A stretch of DNA of 64,000 bases from Keguizhuia sedimenti (lineage in GTDB: Bacteria; Pseudomonadota; Gammaproteobacteria; Burkholderiales; Burkholderiaceae_D). The first letter of the stretch is position 1. Each line of letters begins with the position of its first letter. The stretch is from NCBI GenBank assembly GCA_030715135.1, contig JAUYVH010000009.1, positions 62,001-126,000 on the forward strand. Reading direction: 5' to 3'. Made by a program: the position numbers and the translations under genes. The notes under the pieces are model-generated. The model was not told the origin of the DNA, made no database searches, and saw only the letters and a list, made by a program, of their open reading frames with translations. Positions 46,597 to 56,645 of this stretch are shown here, piece after piece.

Positions 46597-47073
46597 ATGC
46601 GTCTGACTACAAAAGGTCGTTTTGCGGTGACTGCAATGATTGACCTCGCATTGCGCCAGGAAAGTGGGCCGGTGACACTTGCCGGAATTAGTCAAAGGCA
46701 GGAAATTTCTTTGTCTTACCTTGAACAATTGTTCGGCAAGTTGCGTCGTCATGAAATAGTGGAATCGGTACGCGGCCCCGGTGGCGGATACAACCTTGCG
46801 AGACCGGCGGAGAAAGTTACTGTGGCAGACATTATTATTGCTGTAGATGAACCGTTGGATGCCACACAGTGTGGCGGAAAGCAAAACTGCAAACATAGCA
46901 GTGATCATCAGGAAGGGCACCGTTGCATGACCCATGATCTGTGGGCAACGCTGAATGCCAAGATGGTGGATTATCTGGATTCCGTATCGCTAAAAGATTT
47001 GGTAGACCAGCAAAGACAAAAGAGTTTGGAAGAGACGGTCGTGGTAGTCCATCGCTCGCATGCTTCCGCTTAA
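46597..47073 (+). CDS. iscR: Fe-S cluster-responsive regulator IscR
   Basis: Rrf2-family repressor that binds a [2Fe-2S] cluster and controls the isc operon in response to cluster supply. The 158-residue protein has the winged-helix segment MRLTTKGRFAVTAMIDLALR and LAGISQRQEISLSYLEQLFG, the wing VRGPGGGYNLARP, and three cluster-ligand Cys in CGGKQNC and HRC with the following His-containing stretch. It is the first gene of the operon and sits behind its own predicted binding site. Confidence 0.95.
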   Translation: MRLTTKGRFAVTAMIDLALRQESGPVTLAGISQRQEISLSYLEQLFGKLRRHEIVESVRGPGGGYNLARPAEKVTVADIIIAVDEPLDATQCGGKQNCKHSSDHQEGHRCMTHDLWATLNAKMVDYLDSVSLKDLVDQQRQKSLEETVVVVHRSHASA

Positions 47074-47103
47074 TTCGAATTAATTCGACTGGAGTTGATA
47101 AGT

Positions 47104-48357
47104 ATGAATGCCCCTTTGGAAAAAAGCCTGATTGATACGATCAAGGCTCCGCATTTTCCGATTTATATGGATTATTCGGCAACTACGCCGATCGATCCGC
47201 GCGTGGCAGATAAAATGATCCCATACCTGCGCGAGCAGTTCGGCAACCCCGCCTCGCGTAGTCACATGTACGGCTGGACGGCGGAAAAAGCTGTGGAAGA
47301 AGCGCGCGAGCAGGTCGCAGCATTGGTCAATGCCGATCCGCGTGAAATCATCTGGACTTCCGGAGCAACCGAGAGCAATAACCTTGCTTTGAAAGGCGCT
47401 GCGCATTTCTACAAGACCAAGGGCAAGCACATCATCACAGTCAAGACCGAGCACAAGGCAGTACTGGACACCGTGCGTGAACTTGAGCGTGAAGGTTTTG
47501 AGGCGACATATCTGCAACCTCAGGACAATGGCCTGATCACGGTGCAGCAGCTGGCAGACGCGATTCGCCCGGACACTATCCTGGTTTCCGTCATGCTGGT
47601 CAACAACGAGATCGGCGTAATTCAGCCCATCGACGAGATCGGCGAGTTGTGCCGCAGCAAGGGCATCATTTTTCATAGCGATGCGGCGCAGGCTACTGGC
47701 AAGCTGCCGATCGATCTGCAAAAGACTAAGGTCGATCTGATGTCGTTCTCTGCACACAAGACTTATGGCCCGAAAGGCATTGGTGCCTTGTATGTGCGCC
47801 GCAAGCCGCGTGTGCGCATTGAAGCTCAGATGCATGGCGGTGGACACGAGCGCGGCCTGCGTTCGGGAACATTGGCGACGCACCAGATCGTCGGCATGGG
47901 CGAAGCATTCCGCATCGCCCGCGAAGAAATGGACAGCGAGCTGGCCCGCATCCGTGCGTTGCGCGATCGCCTCGCAAAAGGCCTGACCGAAATCGAGGAA
48001 GTGTATGTCAACGGCGACATGGAGCACCGCGTGCCGCATAACCTGAACGTCAGCTTCAACTATGTTGAGGGTGAGTCGCTCATCATGGCGATCAAAGACA
48101 TTGCAGTTTCTTCAGGTTCGGCTTGTACTTCGGCCAGTCTGGAACCATCTTATGTATTGAGGGCATTGGGCCGCAGCGATGAATTGGCGCACAGCTCGAT
48201 CCGCTTCACGATCGGCCGTTTCACCACGGAAGAGGATATTGATTTCACGATCAAGCTGATCAAGGAAAAAGTAGCGAAACTTCGTGAACTGTCTCCTTTG
48301 TGGGATATGTACAAGGATGGAATCGATATCAGCTCGATCCAGTGGGCAGCACATTAA
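47104..48357 (+). CDS. iscS: Cysteine desulfurase IscS
   Basis: PLP enzyme that removes sulfur from cysteine and passes it as a persulfide to IscU and other acceptors. The 417-residue protein starts at ATG 47104 with a GGAG ribosome site (a TTG nine bases upstream is in frame). Visible: [18 protein letters not shown], the PLP lysine in [20 protein letters not shown], and the catalytic Cys loop in [20 protein letters not shown]. It is about a dozen residues longer than the E. coli protein, mostly at the N-terminus. Confidence 0.96.
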   Translation: MNAPLEKSLIDTIKAPHFPIYMDYSATTPIDPRVADKMIPYLREQFGNPASRSHMYGWTAEKAVEEAREQVAALVNADPREIIWTSGATESNNLALKGAAHFYKTKGKHIITVKTEHKAVLDTVRELEREGFEATYLQPQDNGLITVQQLADAIRPDTILVSVMLVNNEIGVIQPIDEIGELCRSKGIIFHSDAAQATGKLPIDLQKTKVDLMSFSAHKTYGPKGIGALYVRRKPRVRIEAQMHGGGHERGLRSGTLATHQIVGMGEAFRIAREEMDSELARIRALRDRLAKGLTEIEEVYVNGDMEHRVPHNLNVSFNYVEGESLIMAIKDIAVSSGSACTSASLEPSYVLRALGRSDELAHSSIRFTIGRFTTEEDIDFTIKLIKEKVAKLRELSPLWDMYKDGIDISSIQWAAH

Positions 48358-48414
48358 CTATTATCGAATGTAAAGAATTCGGGTGAACTTGCCCGGAGAT
48401 TAAGGAGTAATACC

Positions 48415-48816
48415 ATGGCTTATTCAGACAAAGTTCTCGACCATTACGAAAATCCGCGCAACGTTGGTGCGTTCGAAAAAGGCGACGATACGGTCGGTAC
48501 CGGCATGGTCGGCGCGCCCGCCTGCGGCGACGTCATGAAACTGCAGATCAAGGTTGGCGCCAATGGCGTGATCGAAGATGCAAAATTCAAGACCTATGGC
48601 TGCGGTTCGGCAATTGCTTCATCATCGCTCGTGACTGAATGGGTAAAAGGCAAAACCCTGGATGAAGCGCTGTCGATCAAAAATACGCAGATCGCGGAAG
48701 AACTGGCATTGCCGCCGGTAAAAATCCATTGCTCGATTCTGGCTGAAGATGCGATCAAGGCTGCGGTGCAGGACTATAAGGTCAAGCATGGCACGGAGTC
48801 CAAGGAAGCAGCCTGA
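48415..48816 (+). CDS. iscU: Fe-S cluster scaffold IscU
   Basis: Scaffold on which [2Fe-2S] clusters are built and then handed on by HscA/HscB. The 133-residue protein has the three cluster Cys (GAPACGDVMK, TYGCGSAIASSS, KIHCSILAEDA) and the Asp after the first, which promotes cluster release. The HscA-recognised motif LPPVK lies just before the third Cys. A good AGGAG ribosome site precedes it. Confidence 0.97.
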   Translation: MAYSDKVLDHYENPRNVGAFEKGDDTVGTGMVGAPACGDVMKLQIKVGANGVIEDAKFKTYGCGSAIASSSLVTEWVKGKTLDEALSIKNTQIAEELALPPVKIHCSILAEDAIKAAVQDYKVKHGTESKEAA

Positions 48817-48860
48817 TTTCGGTCATGGCAACTTAGGATACGACGAAGGAAAGTACGACT

Positions 48861-49184
48861 ATGGCAGTGACATTGACCGAGAAAGCAGCGAAGCATATCA
48901 ACCGCTATATTGAACGGCGCGGCAAGGGTATCGGTTTGCGTTTCGGTGTGCGCACGACAGGCTGCTCCGGCTTGGCATACAAGCTGGAGTACGTGGATGA
49001 GTGCGCTACCGAAGATACCGTATTCGAGTCGCATGGCGTCAAAGTGTTTGTCGACCCGAAAAGTTTGCCGTATATCGACGGCACCGAACTTGATTTCGCG
49101 CGCGAAGGATTGAATGAAGGATTCCGATTCAACAATCCCAACGTGAAGGACGAGTGCGGTTGCGGGGAAAGTTTCCGTATTTAA
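48861..49184 (+). CDS. iscA: Iron-sulfur assembly protein IscA
   Basis: A-type carrier that binds iron or Fe-S clusters and delivers them to targets. The 107-residue protein has the three conserved Cys: one in [13 protein letters not shown] and two in DECGCGESF at the C-terminus. Its stop codon overlaps the first of two intrinsic terminators that separate it from hscB. Confidence 0.96.
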   Translation: MAVTLTEKAAKHINRYIERRGKGIGLRFGVRTTGCSGLAYKLEYVDECATEDTVFESHGVKVFVDPKSLPYIDGTELDFAREGLNEGFRFNNPNVKDECGCGESFRI

Positions 49185-49212
49185 AAGTGCGACACGCTTA
49201 TTGCGCTTTTTT
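49183..49212 (+). terminator. First intrinsic terminator inside the isc operon, directly after iscA
   Basis: AAAAGTGC (49183-49190) pairs with GCGCTTTT (49203-49210) with one G-T pair, around a 12-base loop, and a run of six T follows from 49207. It begins within the iscA stop codon. Confidence 0.6.
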
Positions 49213-49261
49213 GCCGTTAATCATGCAAATCCTGGAATAGGTTTCTACCTTGCGTGAATCG

Positions 49262-49294
49262 AAGCCTGTTGAAGTACGAACAGGCTTTTATTTT
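49262..49294 (+). terminator. Second intrinsic terminator, just before hscB
   Basis: AAGCCTGTT (49262-49270) and AACAGGCTT (49279-49287) form a perfect 9-bp stem with an 8-base loop, followed by TTTTATTTT. It ends nine bases before the hscB ATG, and no ribosome site is visible in the remaining leader. Confidence 0.8.
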
Positions 49295-49302
49295 AACTAT
49301 CC

Positions 49303-49818
49303 ATGCAAAATCATTTCGATCTGTTCCACCTGCCGCAGCGCTTCTCCATCGATGCAAACGCGCTCGACAATGCATACCGTGACGTACAGGGACGCGTACA
49401 CCCTGACCGCTTTGCAAACGCGTCGGAAGCGGAAAAGAGAGTAGCGATGCAATGGGCTACTCGCGCCAACGAGGCTTACCAGACGCTAAAAAATCCGTTC
49501 AAGCGTGCAGCTTACTTATGTGAACTGAACGGCATAGATTTGCAAACCGAGTCGAATACCGCAATGCCGCGCGAGTTCTTGATGCAGCAAATGGAATGGC
49601 GAGAGGCACTGGAAGATGCGAAGCTTGAAAAAAATATTACTGCTTTGGAAGAGCTCGATGCGATATTAAGAGATGAGCGGAAAAGACAGGAAGCGCTAGT
49701 CGGGAATTTGCTTGATTCCGGCGAGTTTGCAGAAGCCGGTCAGGCAGTACGCAAATTGATGTTTCTGGAGAAGTTTGCGGATGAAATCGTGCACGCCTTT
49801 GAAGTGCTCGAAGATTAA
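49303..49818 (+). CDS. hscB: Fe-S cluster co-chaperone HscB
   Basis: J-domain protein that brings IscU to HscA and stimulates its ATPase. The 171-residue protein has [17 protein letters not shown], the J-domain HPD motif in VHPDRFAN, and a C-terminal three-helix IscU-binding domain ([16 protein letters not shown]). The start directly follows an intrinsic terminator and lacks a Shine-Dalgarno sequence, which is unusual in this operon. Confidence 0.94.
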   Translation: MQNHFDLFHLPQRFSIDANALDNAYRDVQGRVHPDRFANASEAEKRVAMQWATRANEAYQTLKNPFKRAAYLCELNGIDLQTESNTAMPREFLMQQMEWREALEDAKLEKNITALEELDAILRDERKRQEALVGNLLDSGEFAEAGQAVRKLMFLEKFADEIVHAFEVLED

Positions 49819-49839
49819 TCCATTCGCATTGTGCCGATC

Positions 49840-50376
49840 ATGAGCCTGCACAAGATTGAAGTCCTCGAAGCGGATATCACGATGCTGAAGGTAGAAGCAA
49901 TCGTCAATGCAGCAAACTCTACGCTTCTTGGAGGAGGCGGTGTCGATGGGGCGATCCATCGTTCGGCAGGCGAGAAATTGTACCGCGAATGCCTGACCCT
50001 GCAAGGATGTGCGACAGGACAGGTCAAGATTACCAGCGCTTATCGGCTTCACGCCAAGCATGTTATTCATGCAGTCGGTCCGGTTTGGCATGGCGGTGGC
50101 GCACATGAGGCAGAATTGCTGGAGGCATGTTATAGAAATGCAATGAGCATAGCGAACGACTATCGATTGCGCTCGATTGCATTTCCGTCGATTAGTACCG
50201 GGGTTTATCGATTCCCGCTCGAAAAGGCTTGCGGGATTGCATTCGATACAGTGCTCGATGCGCTTGGAGAAATGGCGCACATTGAAAAGGTCATTTTTTG
50301 TACCTATTCAGCGAGCGATTTTTCAAAATATCAGCGCGAGTTCAACTTGCGCAAAGAATTGGCAGGGCAAAATTAA
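49840..50376 (+). CDS. Macrodomain protein (ADP-ribose/O-acetyl-ADP-ribose type)
   Basis: A 178-residue macrodomain of the MacroD/YmdB class, which binds ADP-ribose and often removes acetyl or ADP-ribosyl groups. The binding loops are textbook: VEAIVNAANSTLLGGGGVDG with AIHRSAG, and FPSISTGVYRFP. The Asn and Asp used for catalysis in MacroD enzymes are present. Start is ATG 49840 or GTG 49831. It lies between hscB and hscA, 21 bases after the hscB stop, and its TAA is immediately followed by the hscA ATG. This position in an isc operon is unusual, and a role in Fe-S assembly is only an inference. Confidence 0.88.
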   Translation: MSLHKIEVLEADITMLKVEAIVNAANSTLLGGGGVDGAIHRSAGEKLYRECLTLQGCATGQVKITSAYRLHAKHVIHAVGPVWHGGGAHEAELLEACYRNAMSIANDYRLRSIAFPSISTGVYRFPLEKACGIAFDTVLDALGEMAHIEKVIFCTYSASDFSKYQREFNLRKELAGQN

Positions 50377-52242
50377 ATGGCGCTTCTACAAATTGCCGAA
50401 CCAGGCATGTCCACGGCACCGCATCAGCATCGATTGGCAATTGGCATAGACCTGGGCACAACCAATTCATTGGTAGCGACGGTTCGTCACAGCGTTCCGG
50501 AAATCATTACCGATGAAGAAGGGCGCGCCTTGCTGCCTTCTATCGTGAGATATTTCCCCAACGGAAGCGCCCATATCGGCTACAAAGCTCAAGGCGCACA
50601 GACCACCGATCCGAAGAATACAGTCGTTTCAGTCAAGCGCTTCATGGGGCGCGGCCTGAAGGATATCGCCTATGTCGAGAACATGCCGTATGACTTTATC
50701 GATACTCCCGGCATGGTCCAGCTGAAAACGGCTGCGGGAATAAAAAGCCCGGTGGAAGTTTCGGCTGAAATTCTGGCAACTCTTCGTCAGCGCGCGGAAG
50801 ATGCACTCGGTGATGAATTGGTCGGAGCCGTGATCACGGTGCCGGCATATTTCGATGATGCGCAGAGGCAGGCGACCAAGGATGCTGCCAAGCTGGCGGG
50901 ATTGAATGTATTGCGCCTGCTGAATGAACCTACTGCCGCAGCGATTGCTTATGGGCTTGATAATGCCTCAGAAGGTGTTTATGCGGTTTATGACCTTGGC
51001 GGCGGAACCTTTGATATTTCCATTCTGAAACTTACCAAGGGTGTGTTCGAAGTTCTGGCAACCGGTGGCGATTCGGCATTGGGCGGCGACGATTTCGACC
51101 ACCGTCTTCTATGCTGGATTATTGAACAGGCGAGACTGGAACCTCTCTCGGACGAGGACACTCGTATCCTCATGGTCAAGTCGCGCGAGGCAAAGGAATT
51201 TCTGTCATCCAATGCAGAAGCGAAGATCGATGCAGTGCTGAATTCCGGCGAAGAAGTCCATCTGTCCATAAGCGCTGCAACATTCGCGCAAATTACCCAG
51301 CATCTGGTGAACAAGACGATTACGCCGTGCAGGAAGGCTCTGCGTGACGCGAACCTGTCCGTCGAAGACGTCGATGGCGTCGTGCTTGTAGGCGGCGCGA
51401 CGCGCATGCCGCACATTCGCAAGGCAGTAGGCGAGTTCTTTCAAACTACGCCGCTTGCCAATATCGATCCGGATAAGGTTGTTGCCTTGGGAGCCGCCAT
51501 TCAGGCTAATCTTCTGGCTGGCAATCGCGCCTCCGGAGATGACTGGCTTTTGCTCGATGTCATTCCCTTGTCCCTGGGAATCGAAACGATGGGTGGCCTG
51601 GTTGAAAAAGTCATTCCTCGCAATTCGACAATTCCTTGTGCCCGCGCTCAGGAATTCACGACGTTCAAGGATGGACAAACGGCGATGGCGATTCACGTGG
51701 TGCAGGGAGAACGTGAGCTGGTGACCGATTGCCGCTCGCTTGCCAAATTCGAGCTGCGCGGCATCCCTCCCATGGCTGCCGGAGCGGCACGCATTCGCGT
51801 GACCTACCAGGTCGATGCCGATGGTCTACTGTCCGTATCGGCACGCGAACTGCGTTCCGGCGTCGAAGCAGCCATCGAGGTGAAACCGTCCTACGGGCTC
51901 GGCGACGAGGACATCGCAAGAATGCTGCAGGATTCGTTCCAGTCTGCCGATATCGACATGAAACTGCGTGCCTTGCGCGAAGAACAGGTTGAAGCGGAGC
52001 GCATCCTGCTTGCCACGCAGGTGGCGCTGGAAAACGACGGCGATCTGCTGTCGGATACGGAGCGCATGGAAGTCATCAGACTGATGGAGGCTTTGCGTCA
52101 GACTGCGCGTGGTGAAGACCACAACGCGATCAAGACAACGGCTGAAGCCTTGGCGCGGGGAACGGAAGAATTTGCCGCGCGACGCATGGACCGCAGTGTA
52201 CGCGCAGCCCTTACCGGCAAAAAGCTGGATGAAGTGGCTTGA
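50377..52242 (+). CDS. hscA: Fe-S cluster chaperone HscA
   Basis: Specialised Hsp70 that releases clusters from IscU in an ATP-driven cycle with HscB. The 621-residue protein has [61 protein letters not shown] and a substrate domain beginning near [15 protein letters not shown]. Its length matches HscA. The start touches the stop of the macrodomain gene (TAAATG), so translation is probably coupled to it. Confidence 0.95.
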   Translation: MALLQIAEPGMSTAPHQHRLAIGIDLGTTNSLVATVRHSVPEIITDEEGRALLPSIVRYFPNGSAHIGYKAQGAQTTDPKNTVVSVKRFMGRGLKDIAYVENMPYDFIDTPGMVQLKTAAGIKSPVEVSAEILATLRQRAEDALGDELVGAVITVPAYFDDAQRQATKDAAKLAGLNVLRLLNEPTAAAIAYGLDNASEGVYAVYDLGGGTFDISILKLTKGVFEVLATGGDSALGGDDFDHRLLCWIIEQARLEPLSDEDTRILMVKSREAKEFLSSNAEAKIDAVLNSGEEVHLSISAATFAQITQHLVNKTITPCRKALRDANLSVEDVDGVVLVGGATRMPHIRKAVGEFFQTTPLANIDPDKVVALGAAIQANLLAGNRASGDDWLLLDVIPLSLGIETMGGLVEKVIPRNSTIPCARAQEFTTFKDGQTAMAIHVVQGERELVTDCRSLAKFELRGIPPMAAGAARIRVTYQVDADGLLSVSARELRSGVEAAIEVKPSYGLGDEDIARMLQDSFQSADIDMKLRALREEQVEAERILLATQVALENDGDLLSDTERMEVIRLMEALRQTARGEDHNAIKTTAEALARGTEEFAARRMDRSVRAALTGKKLDEVA

Positions 52243-52294
52243 TTAATTACGCATTCTGCCAACATGGTGATTGCTTATTTTGAAGGAAGCTCAG

Positions 52295-52633
52295 GTGCCA
52301 AGAATTGTTGTATTACCTCATGAAACACTTTGCCCCGAAGGCGCAGTGATCGAGGCTCCCGCCGGAAAGTCGATTTGTGACGCATTGCTGGACAACGATA
52401 TAGAGATCGAACACGCATGTGAAAAATCCTGCGCATGCACGACCTGCCACGTGATTCTTCGGGAAGGATATGATGCACTCGCAGAGCCACAGGAAAAAGA
52501 AGAAGATCTGCTGGATATGGCGTGGGGACTTGAAGCGACCTCGCGTCTCTCGTGCCAGGCGATTTTGACTGAGGAAGACCTGGTGGTTGAAATTCCGAAG
52601 TACACAATCAACCATGCGCGCGAAAATCATTAA
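52295..52633 (+). CDS. fdx: Isc-type [2Fe-2S] ferredoxin
   Basis: Adrenodoxin-like ferredoxin that supplies electrons during cluster assembly. From GTG 52295 the protein has 112 residues and starts [17 protein letters not shown], closely like E. coli Fdx. A GAAGGAAG ribosome site precedes this GTG, whereas the longer in-frame TTG start does not fit. Cluster Cys: [10 protein letters not shown] and the later Cys in RLSCQA. The C-terminal [12 protein letters not shown] is diagnostic. It is near the end of the isc operon. Confidence 0.95.
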   Translation: MPRIVVLPHETLCPEGAVIEAPAGKSICDALLDNDIEIEHACEKSCACTTCHVILREGYDALAEPQEKEEDLLDMAWGLEATSRLSCQAILTEEDLVVEIPKYTINHARENH

Positions 52634-52650
52634 GCAGGGGTATAAGAAAA

Positions 52651-52845
52651 ATGAAGTGGACTGATACGATTCGCATAGCCGAAGAACTGAACGACAGGTA
52701 TCCGGATGTCAACCCGCTGACGATCCGATTTACCGATCTCCATAAGTGGATATGCGGGCTTGACGAATTCGATGACGATCCGAATCGTTCCAATGAAAAA
52801 ATCCTGGAAGCCATTCAAATGGCCTGGATAGACGAAGCAAAATAA
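52651..52845 (+). CDS. iscX: Fe-S assembly modulator IscX (YfhJ)
   Basis: Small acidic protein that binds IscS and tunes sulfur transfer, possibly as an iron adaptor. The 64-residue frame matches IscX along its length: [33 protein letters not shown] and [15 protein letters not shown]. It is the last gene of the isc operon and is followed three bases later by a strong terminator. Confidence 0.95.
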   Translation: MKWTDTIRIAEELNDRYPDVNPLTIRFTDLHKWICGLDEFDDDPNRSNEKILEAIQMAWIDEAK

Positions 52846-52848
52846 AAA

Positions 52849-52877
52849 AGGCAGCTAAAAAGCTGCCTCTTTTATTT
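52849..52877. terminator. Intrinsic terminator at the end of the isc operon (bidirectional)
   Basis: AGGCAGCT (52849-52856) and AGCTGCCT (52861-52868) with an AAAA loop, flanked by AAAAA on the left and TTTTATTTTT on the right. It can serve both iscX (plus) and the convergent gene ending at 52897 (minus). Confidence 0.88.
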
Positions 52878-52896
52878 TTAAGACCGAACCGCCGTA

Positions 52897-53622
52897 TTAT
52901 CCGCGTGCCCTGAGGTAACCGTCTACCACGCGGATGCGGTCGCCCGAATTCCAGTGCGGCTGATTGTTGTACGGGAATGTACGGACTGTACCGTCTTCCA
53001 TGCGCACACGCACTTCATATGTTGTGGCGGTTCTCGTGCGTCTTTCAATTTCATGCCCTGCATAACCACCGCCGACAGCACCGGCAACCGTAGCGACCTT
53101 CTTGCCGTTTCCGCCGCCGACTTGATTACCAAGCAAGCCGCCAACCACGCCACCGGCAATCATGCCGAGACCGCTTGGAGCTGCCTGTGTCTGCACGGCA
53201 TTCACTGCCTCGACGCGGCCGCACTCATAGCAGATTGCCGGAACTTGCGCGCGCGCAGGCTCGCGGTAGTCGGGAGTGTATGACGGTGCCTGTGCAGTCC
53301 TCACGGGACGCGGTGCATACGTTTTTTCAGCAGGGCTGCTGGATGCTGAACGTTTTACCGTTGCCTTGTCGCCGCTTTCAGCTGCGAGCTTATTATCGGC
53401 CGCGGTTGGCGCAAGCGCCGTTACAGGAGCCGGTTCTGCCGCCGGCGTCTGAGTGACGACCGGTGCAGGAACTGCAGCTACGGGCGAAGGCGAAGCCGAG
53501 CTATGGGAATTTGGAAAGAGACCGGTCATTGCTCCGATGCCCACCAGGCTCACCAGGATGACTGAAATCGATGCAGCGGCAACCAGCGGATGAATCCGAT
53601 TGGGATGTGCCTGAACTTCCAT
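52897..53622 (-). CDS. Glycine-zipper 2TM domain envelope protein
   Basis: A 241-residue protein anchored by one N-terminal helix (about 12-34, AAASISVILVSLVGIGAMTG). A Pro/Ala-rich spacer follows, then two Cys in CYECG (about residue 133). A glycine-zipper region (GMIAGGVVGGLLGNQVGGG and VATVAGAVGGGYAGHEIE) precedes a C-terminal beta segment (VRVRMEDGTVRTFPYNNQ). This layout is common in outer-membrane-associated proteins of the SlyB/17-kDa antigen type, but there is no lipobox. Function unknown. Confidence 0.75.
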   Translation of the reverse strand: MEVQAHPNRIHPLVAAASISVILVSLVGIGAMTGLFPNSHSSASPSPVAAVPAPVVTQTPAAEPAPVTALAPTAADNKLAAESGDKATVKRSASSSPAEKTYAPRPVRTAQAPSYTPDYREPARAQVPAICYECGRVEAVNAVQTQAAPSGLGMIAGGVVGGLLGNQVGGGNGKKVATVAGAVGGGYAGHEIERRTRTATTYEVRVRMEDGTVRTFPYNNQPHWNSGDRIRVVDGYLRARG

Positions 53623-53773
53623 AATTTCCTCCAGTTAAATCACATTGTTGATGTGTACGGATAAATTATCGAAGAAGGCGGAGAGTGAAACTAGGGGAAA
53701 AGCTGTGTCAGATGTAAAGCTTTGTAACCATTAATGAATAAGCATGCCAACTTATAATCAGTTTCAGCCAACA

Positions 53774-53814
53774 ACAAAAAAGGCCGCCGAATAAAACTCT
53801 TCAGGCGGCCTTTT
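53774..53814 (-). terminator. Intrinsic terminator of lysS
   Basis: On the minus strand GGCCGCC and GGCGGCC arms (the left extended by AA/TT) enclose a 15-base loop and are followed by TTTTTTG. It lies 18 bases after the lysS stop. Confidence 0.85.
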
Positions 53815-53831
53815 AACTTCATTCAATAAAC

Positions 53832-55364
53832 TTACTCTTCCCGGCGCAAATGCGGGAACAGGATGACATCGCGAATATTCGGCGAATCAGTGATCAGCAT
53901 CATCAATCGATCAATACCGATACCGCAGCCGCCAGTCGGAGGCATGCCATACTCCAATGCCCGGATATAGTCGGCATCGTAATACATTGCTTCCTCATCG
54001 CCTGCATCCTTTGCAGCAACTTGAGCCTGGAAACGTGCTGCCTGGTCCTCCGCATCGTTCAACTCGGAGAAGCCGTTGGCGATTTCCCTGCCGGTGATGA
54101 AGAGTTCGAAACGCTCGGTGATGCCAGGTACGGTGTCCGATGCACGTGCTAGGGGAGAAACCTCAACCGGATAATCGATGATGTAAGTCGGCTCCCAAAG
54201 CTGCGCCTCGGCGGTTTCTTCAAACAAGGATAGCTGCAAGGCACCCAGTCCGGAAATTATGTGTGGCTCCACGCCGAATTTCTTCAGCTCCTGCTTCAGG
54301 AACGCTTCGTCGTTCAGTTGTTCTGCGCTGTAATGCGGCGCGTATTTGTTGATTGCCTGCACGATGGTCATGCGATGGAAGGGCTTGCTCAAATCCAGTT
54401 CGCGCCCCTGGTAGGAAAGTACCGCGGTGCCGTGTGCATCGATGGCTGCCTGGCGGATCACCTGCTCGGTAAAATCCATGAGCCATTTGTAATCCACATA
54501 AGCCGCATAGAATTCCATCATCGTGAATTCCGGATTATGGCGTGGCGACACGCCTTCATTGCGGAAATTGCGGTTGACTTCAAATACACGCTCGAAACCG
54601 CCGACCACCAGGCGCTTCAGATACAGCTCGGGCGCGATGCGCAGGTACATTTCCATGTCGAGCGCATTGTGGTGCGTGACGAAAGGCTTTGCTGCCGCGC
54701 CGCCGGGAATTACGTGCAGCATCGGCGTTTCAACTTCCATGAAACCATGGTCACCCATGAAACGGCGGATCGACGACATGGCCGCAGTACGCGCCTTGAA
54801 AGTGCGGCGCGTTTCCTCGTTCATGATCAGGTCGACGTAACGCTGGCGGTACTTGGTTTCCTGGTCGGCGAGACCGTGGAATTTATCGGGGAGAGGGCGC
54901 AGCGATTTGGTCAATAGCCGGAGCTTGGTCACGCGTACAGTCAACTCATCGGTCTTGGTCTTGAACAACGTGCCTTCAATGCCCAGAATATCGCCCAGGT
55001 CATAGTGGCGGAATGCTTCCATTTCCGCTTCGCCGGTTTTTTCAGAAGTGACATAAATCTGGATACGGCCTGAAGCGCTCGGGCCGGACGAATCCTGCAA
55101 GGTGGCGAAGGCGGCTTTTTTACCCGCTTCACGTTTCAACATCATGCGCCCGCCAAGGCTGACGGTCACCGCCAGGGTTTCCAGTTCCTCACGAGGCGTG
55201 GCGCCGTATTGCTCCTGCAAATTGGCAGCTTTATGTTCCGGGCGAAAATCGTTCGGAAACGCTACGCCGTTTTTGCGCAAGGCAGCCAGCTTATTGCGTC
55301 GTTCGAGGATGATCGAGTTTTCGTCTTTTTCTTCCTGCAGGGCTGAATATTTGTCAGTCATCAT
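53832..55364 (-). CDS. lysS: Lysyl-tRNA synthetase (class II)
   Basis: Charges tRNA-Lys. The 510-residue protein has an N-terminal OB-fold anticodon-binding domain (about 65-170) and class II motifs: motif 1 near [20 protein letters not shown], motif 2 [20 protein letters not shown], and motif 3 [20 protein letters not shown]. It lies 27 bases downstream of prfB on the same strand, the same prfB-lysS pairing as in E. coli. Confidence 0.96.
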   Translation of the reverse strand: MMTDKYSALQEEKDENSIILERRNKLAALRKNGVAFPNDFRPEHKAANLQEQYGATPREELETLAVTVSLGGRMMLKREAGKKAAFATLQDSSGPSASGRIQIYVTSEKTGEAEMEAFRHYDLGDILGIEGTLFKTKTDELTVRVTKLRLLTKSLRPLPDKFHGLADQETKYRQRYVDLIMNEETRRTFKARTAAMSSIRRFMGDHGFMEVETPMLHVIPGGAAAKPFVTHHNALDMEMYLRIAPELYLKRLVVGGFERVFEVNRNFRNEGVSPRHNPEFTMMEFYAAYVDYKWLMDFTEQVIRQAAIDAHGTAVLSYQGRELDLSKPFHRMTIVQAINKYAPHYSAEQLNDEAFLKQELKKFGVEPHIISGLGALQLSLFEETAEAQLWEPTYIIDYPVEVSPLARASDTVPGITERFELFITGREIANGFSELNDAEDQAARFQAQVAAKDAGDEEAMYYDADYIRALEYGMPPTGGCGIGIDRLMMLITDSPNIRDVILFPHLRREE

Positions 55365-55391
55365 GGTATGGGCTAGAGCCTTCGATAATTT

Positions 55392-56496
55392 TTATACGCC
55401 TTGCTTGAGCGATGCGGCGATGAATCCATCCAGGTCGCCGTCCAGCACTGCCTTGGTGTTGCCGGTTTCAAAGCCGGTGCGCAAATCCTTGATGCGCGAC
55501 TGGTCCAGCACGTAAGAGCGGATCTGGTGGCCCCAGCCGACGTCGGTCTTGGAGTCTTCCAGGTTCTGCTTTTCGCTCATGCGCTTGCGCAACTCCAGTT
55601 CGTACAGCTTGGCTTTGAGCATGTCCCACGCCTCGGCACGGTTGCGGTGCTGGCTGCGGTCGTTCTGGCATTGCACGACGATTCCGGAAGGTGCGTGCGT
55701 CAGGCGAACGGCGGAGTCGGTCTTGTTGATATGCTGGCCGCCGGCACCGGATGCGCGATAGGTATCCACCCGCACATCGGCAGGATTGATTTCGATATCG
55801 AAGGATTCGTCGACTTCGGGATACACGAACAAGCTGCAGAATGACGTATGGCGGCCGTTGGCCGAATCGAAAGGTGATTTGCGCACGAGGCGGTGTACCC
55901 CCGTTTCGGTGCGCAGGTAGCCGTAGGCATAATCGCCTTCGACTTTGAGCGTGGCGGTTTTAATGCCGGCCACCTCGCCGTCGGACTGTTCCAGGATCTC
56001 GACCTTGAAACCTTTGCGTTCGCAGTAACGCAGATACTGGCGCAGGATCATGGATGCCCAGTCTTGCGCTTCCGTGCCACCTGCACCGGCCTGGATGTCG
56101 ATAAAGCAGTTATTGGGATCCATCGGATTGGAAAACATCCGGCGGAATTCCATGGCTTCGACTTGCTTCTTCAGTTCTTCGGCATCCTGTTCGATGGACT
56201 GCAGCGTGTCGTCGTCGCCTTCTTCACGCGCCATCTCGAACAGGTCGGACGCATCGCGCAAACCGGATTCGATGTTCGTCAGCGTCAGGACGATTGCTTC
56301 CAGGGATTTTTTTTCCTTGCCGAGATCCTGCGCGCGTTTCTGGTCGTTCCAGACGTTCGGATCTTCGAGTTCGGCGTTGACTTGTTCGAGTTTCTCCGAC
56401 TTCACATCGAAGTCAAAGATACCTCCGTAATTCGACTTCGCGGGTCTTCAGATCCGCGAGCAGGGCTGAGAGGGAATTGAGGCGTTCGGCTTCCAT
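55392..56496 (-). CDS. prfB: Peptide chain release factor 2, with programmed +1 frameshift
   Basis: Terminates translation at UGA and UAA. The gene is read in two frames: 27 codons from ATG 56496 to CTT at 56416, then a +1 shift over the in-frame TGA (56413-56415), continuing from GAC at 56414 to the stop at 55392, for 367 residues. The second part has the stop-codon recognition motif SPF ([11 protein letters not shown]) and the GGQ hydrolysis motif ([16 protein letters not shown]). The shift lets RF2 limit its own synthesis. It is not a broken gene; this arrangement is common in bacterial prfB. Confidence 0.95.
56412..56426 (-). promoter_or_regulatory. RF2 programmed frameshift site
   Basis: On the minus strand GGAGGTATCTTTGAC: an internal Shine-Dalgarno (GGAGG) three bases before the slippery CTT-TGA-C, the standard autoregulatory element of prfB. 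Confidence 0.95.
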
Positions 56497-56645
56497 GATG
56501 ATGTACTTTAAATCAAACCAGAGATTATACCTGAGCGGCGATGGGAAAATGCCGGCCGTCTGGCGCGAATAGCAGTGGTGCCACTGACAGCGGTCCATTG
56601 GTCCGCTTTGTCAGTCCGGCAATTTTGCTTTTGGGGATGGACTGG

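Noticed and set aside
56413-56415. In-frame stop near the 5' end of prfB suggesting a pseudogene
   Set aside because: The surrounding GGAGGTATCTTTGAC is the standard RF2 frameshift signal, so the gene is intact.
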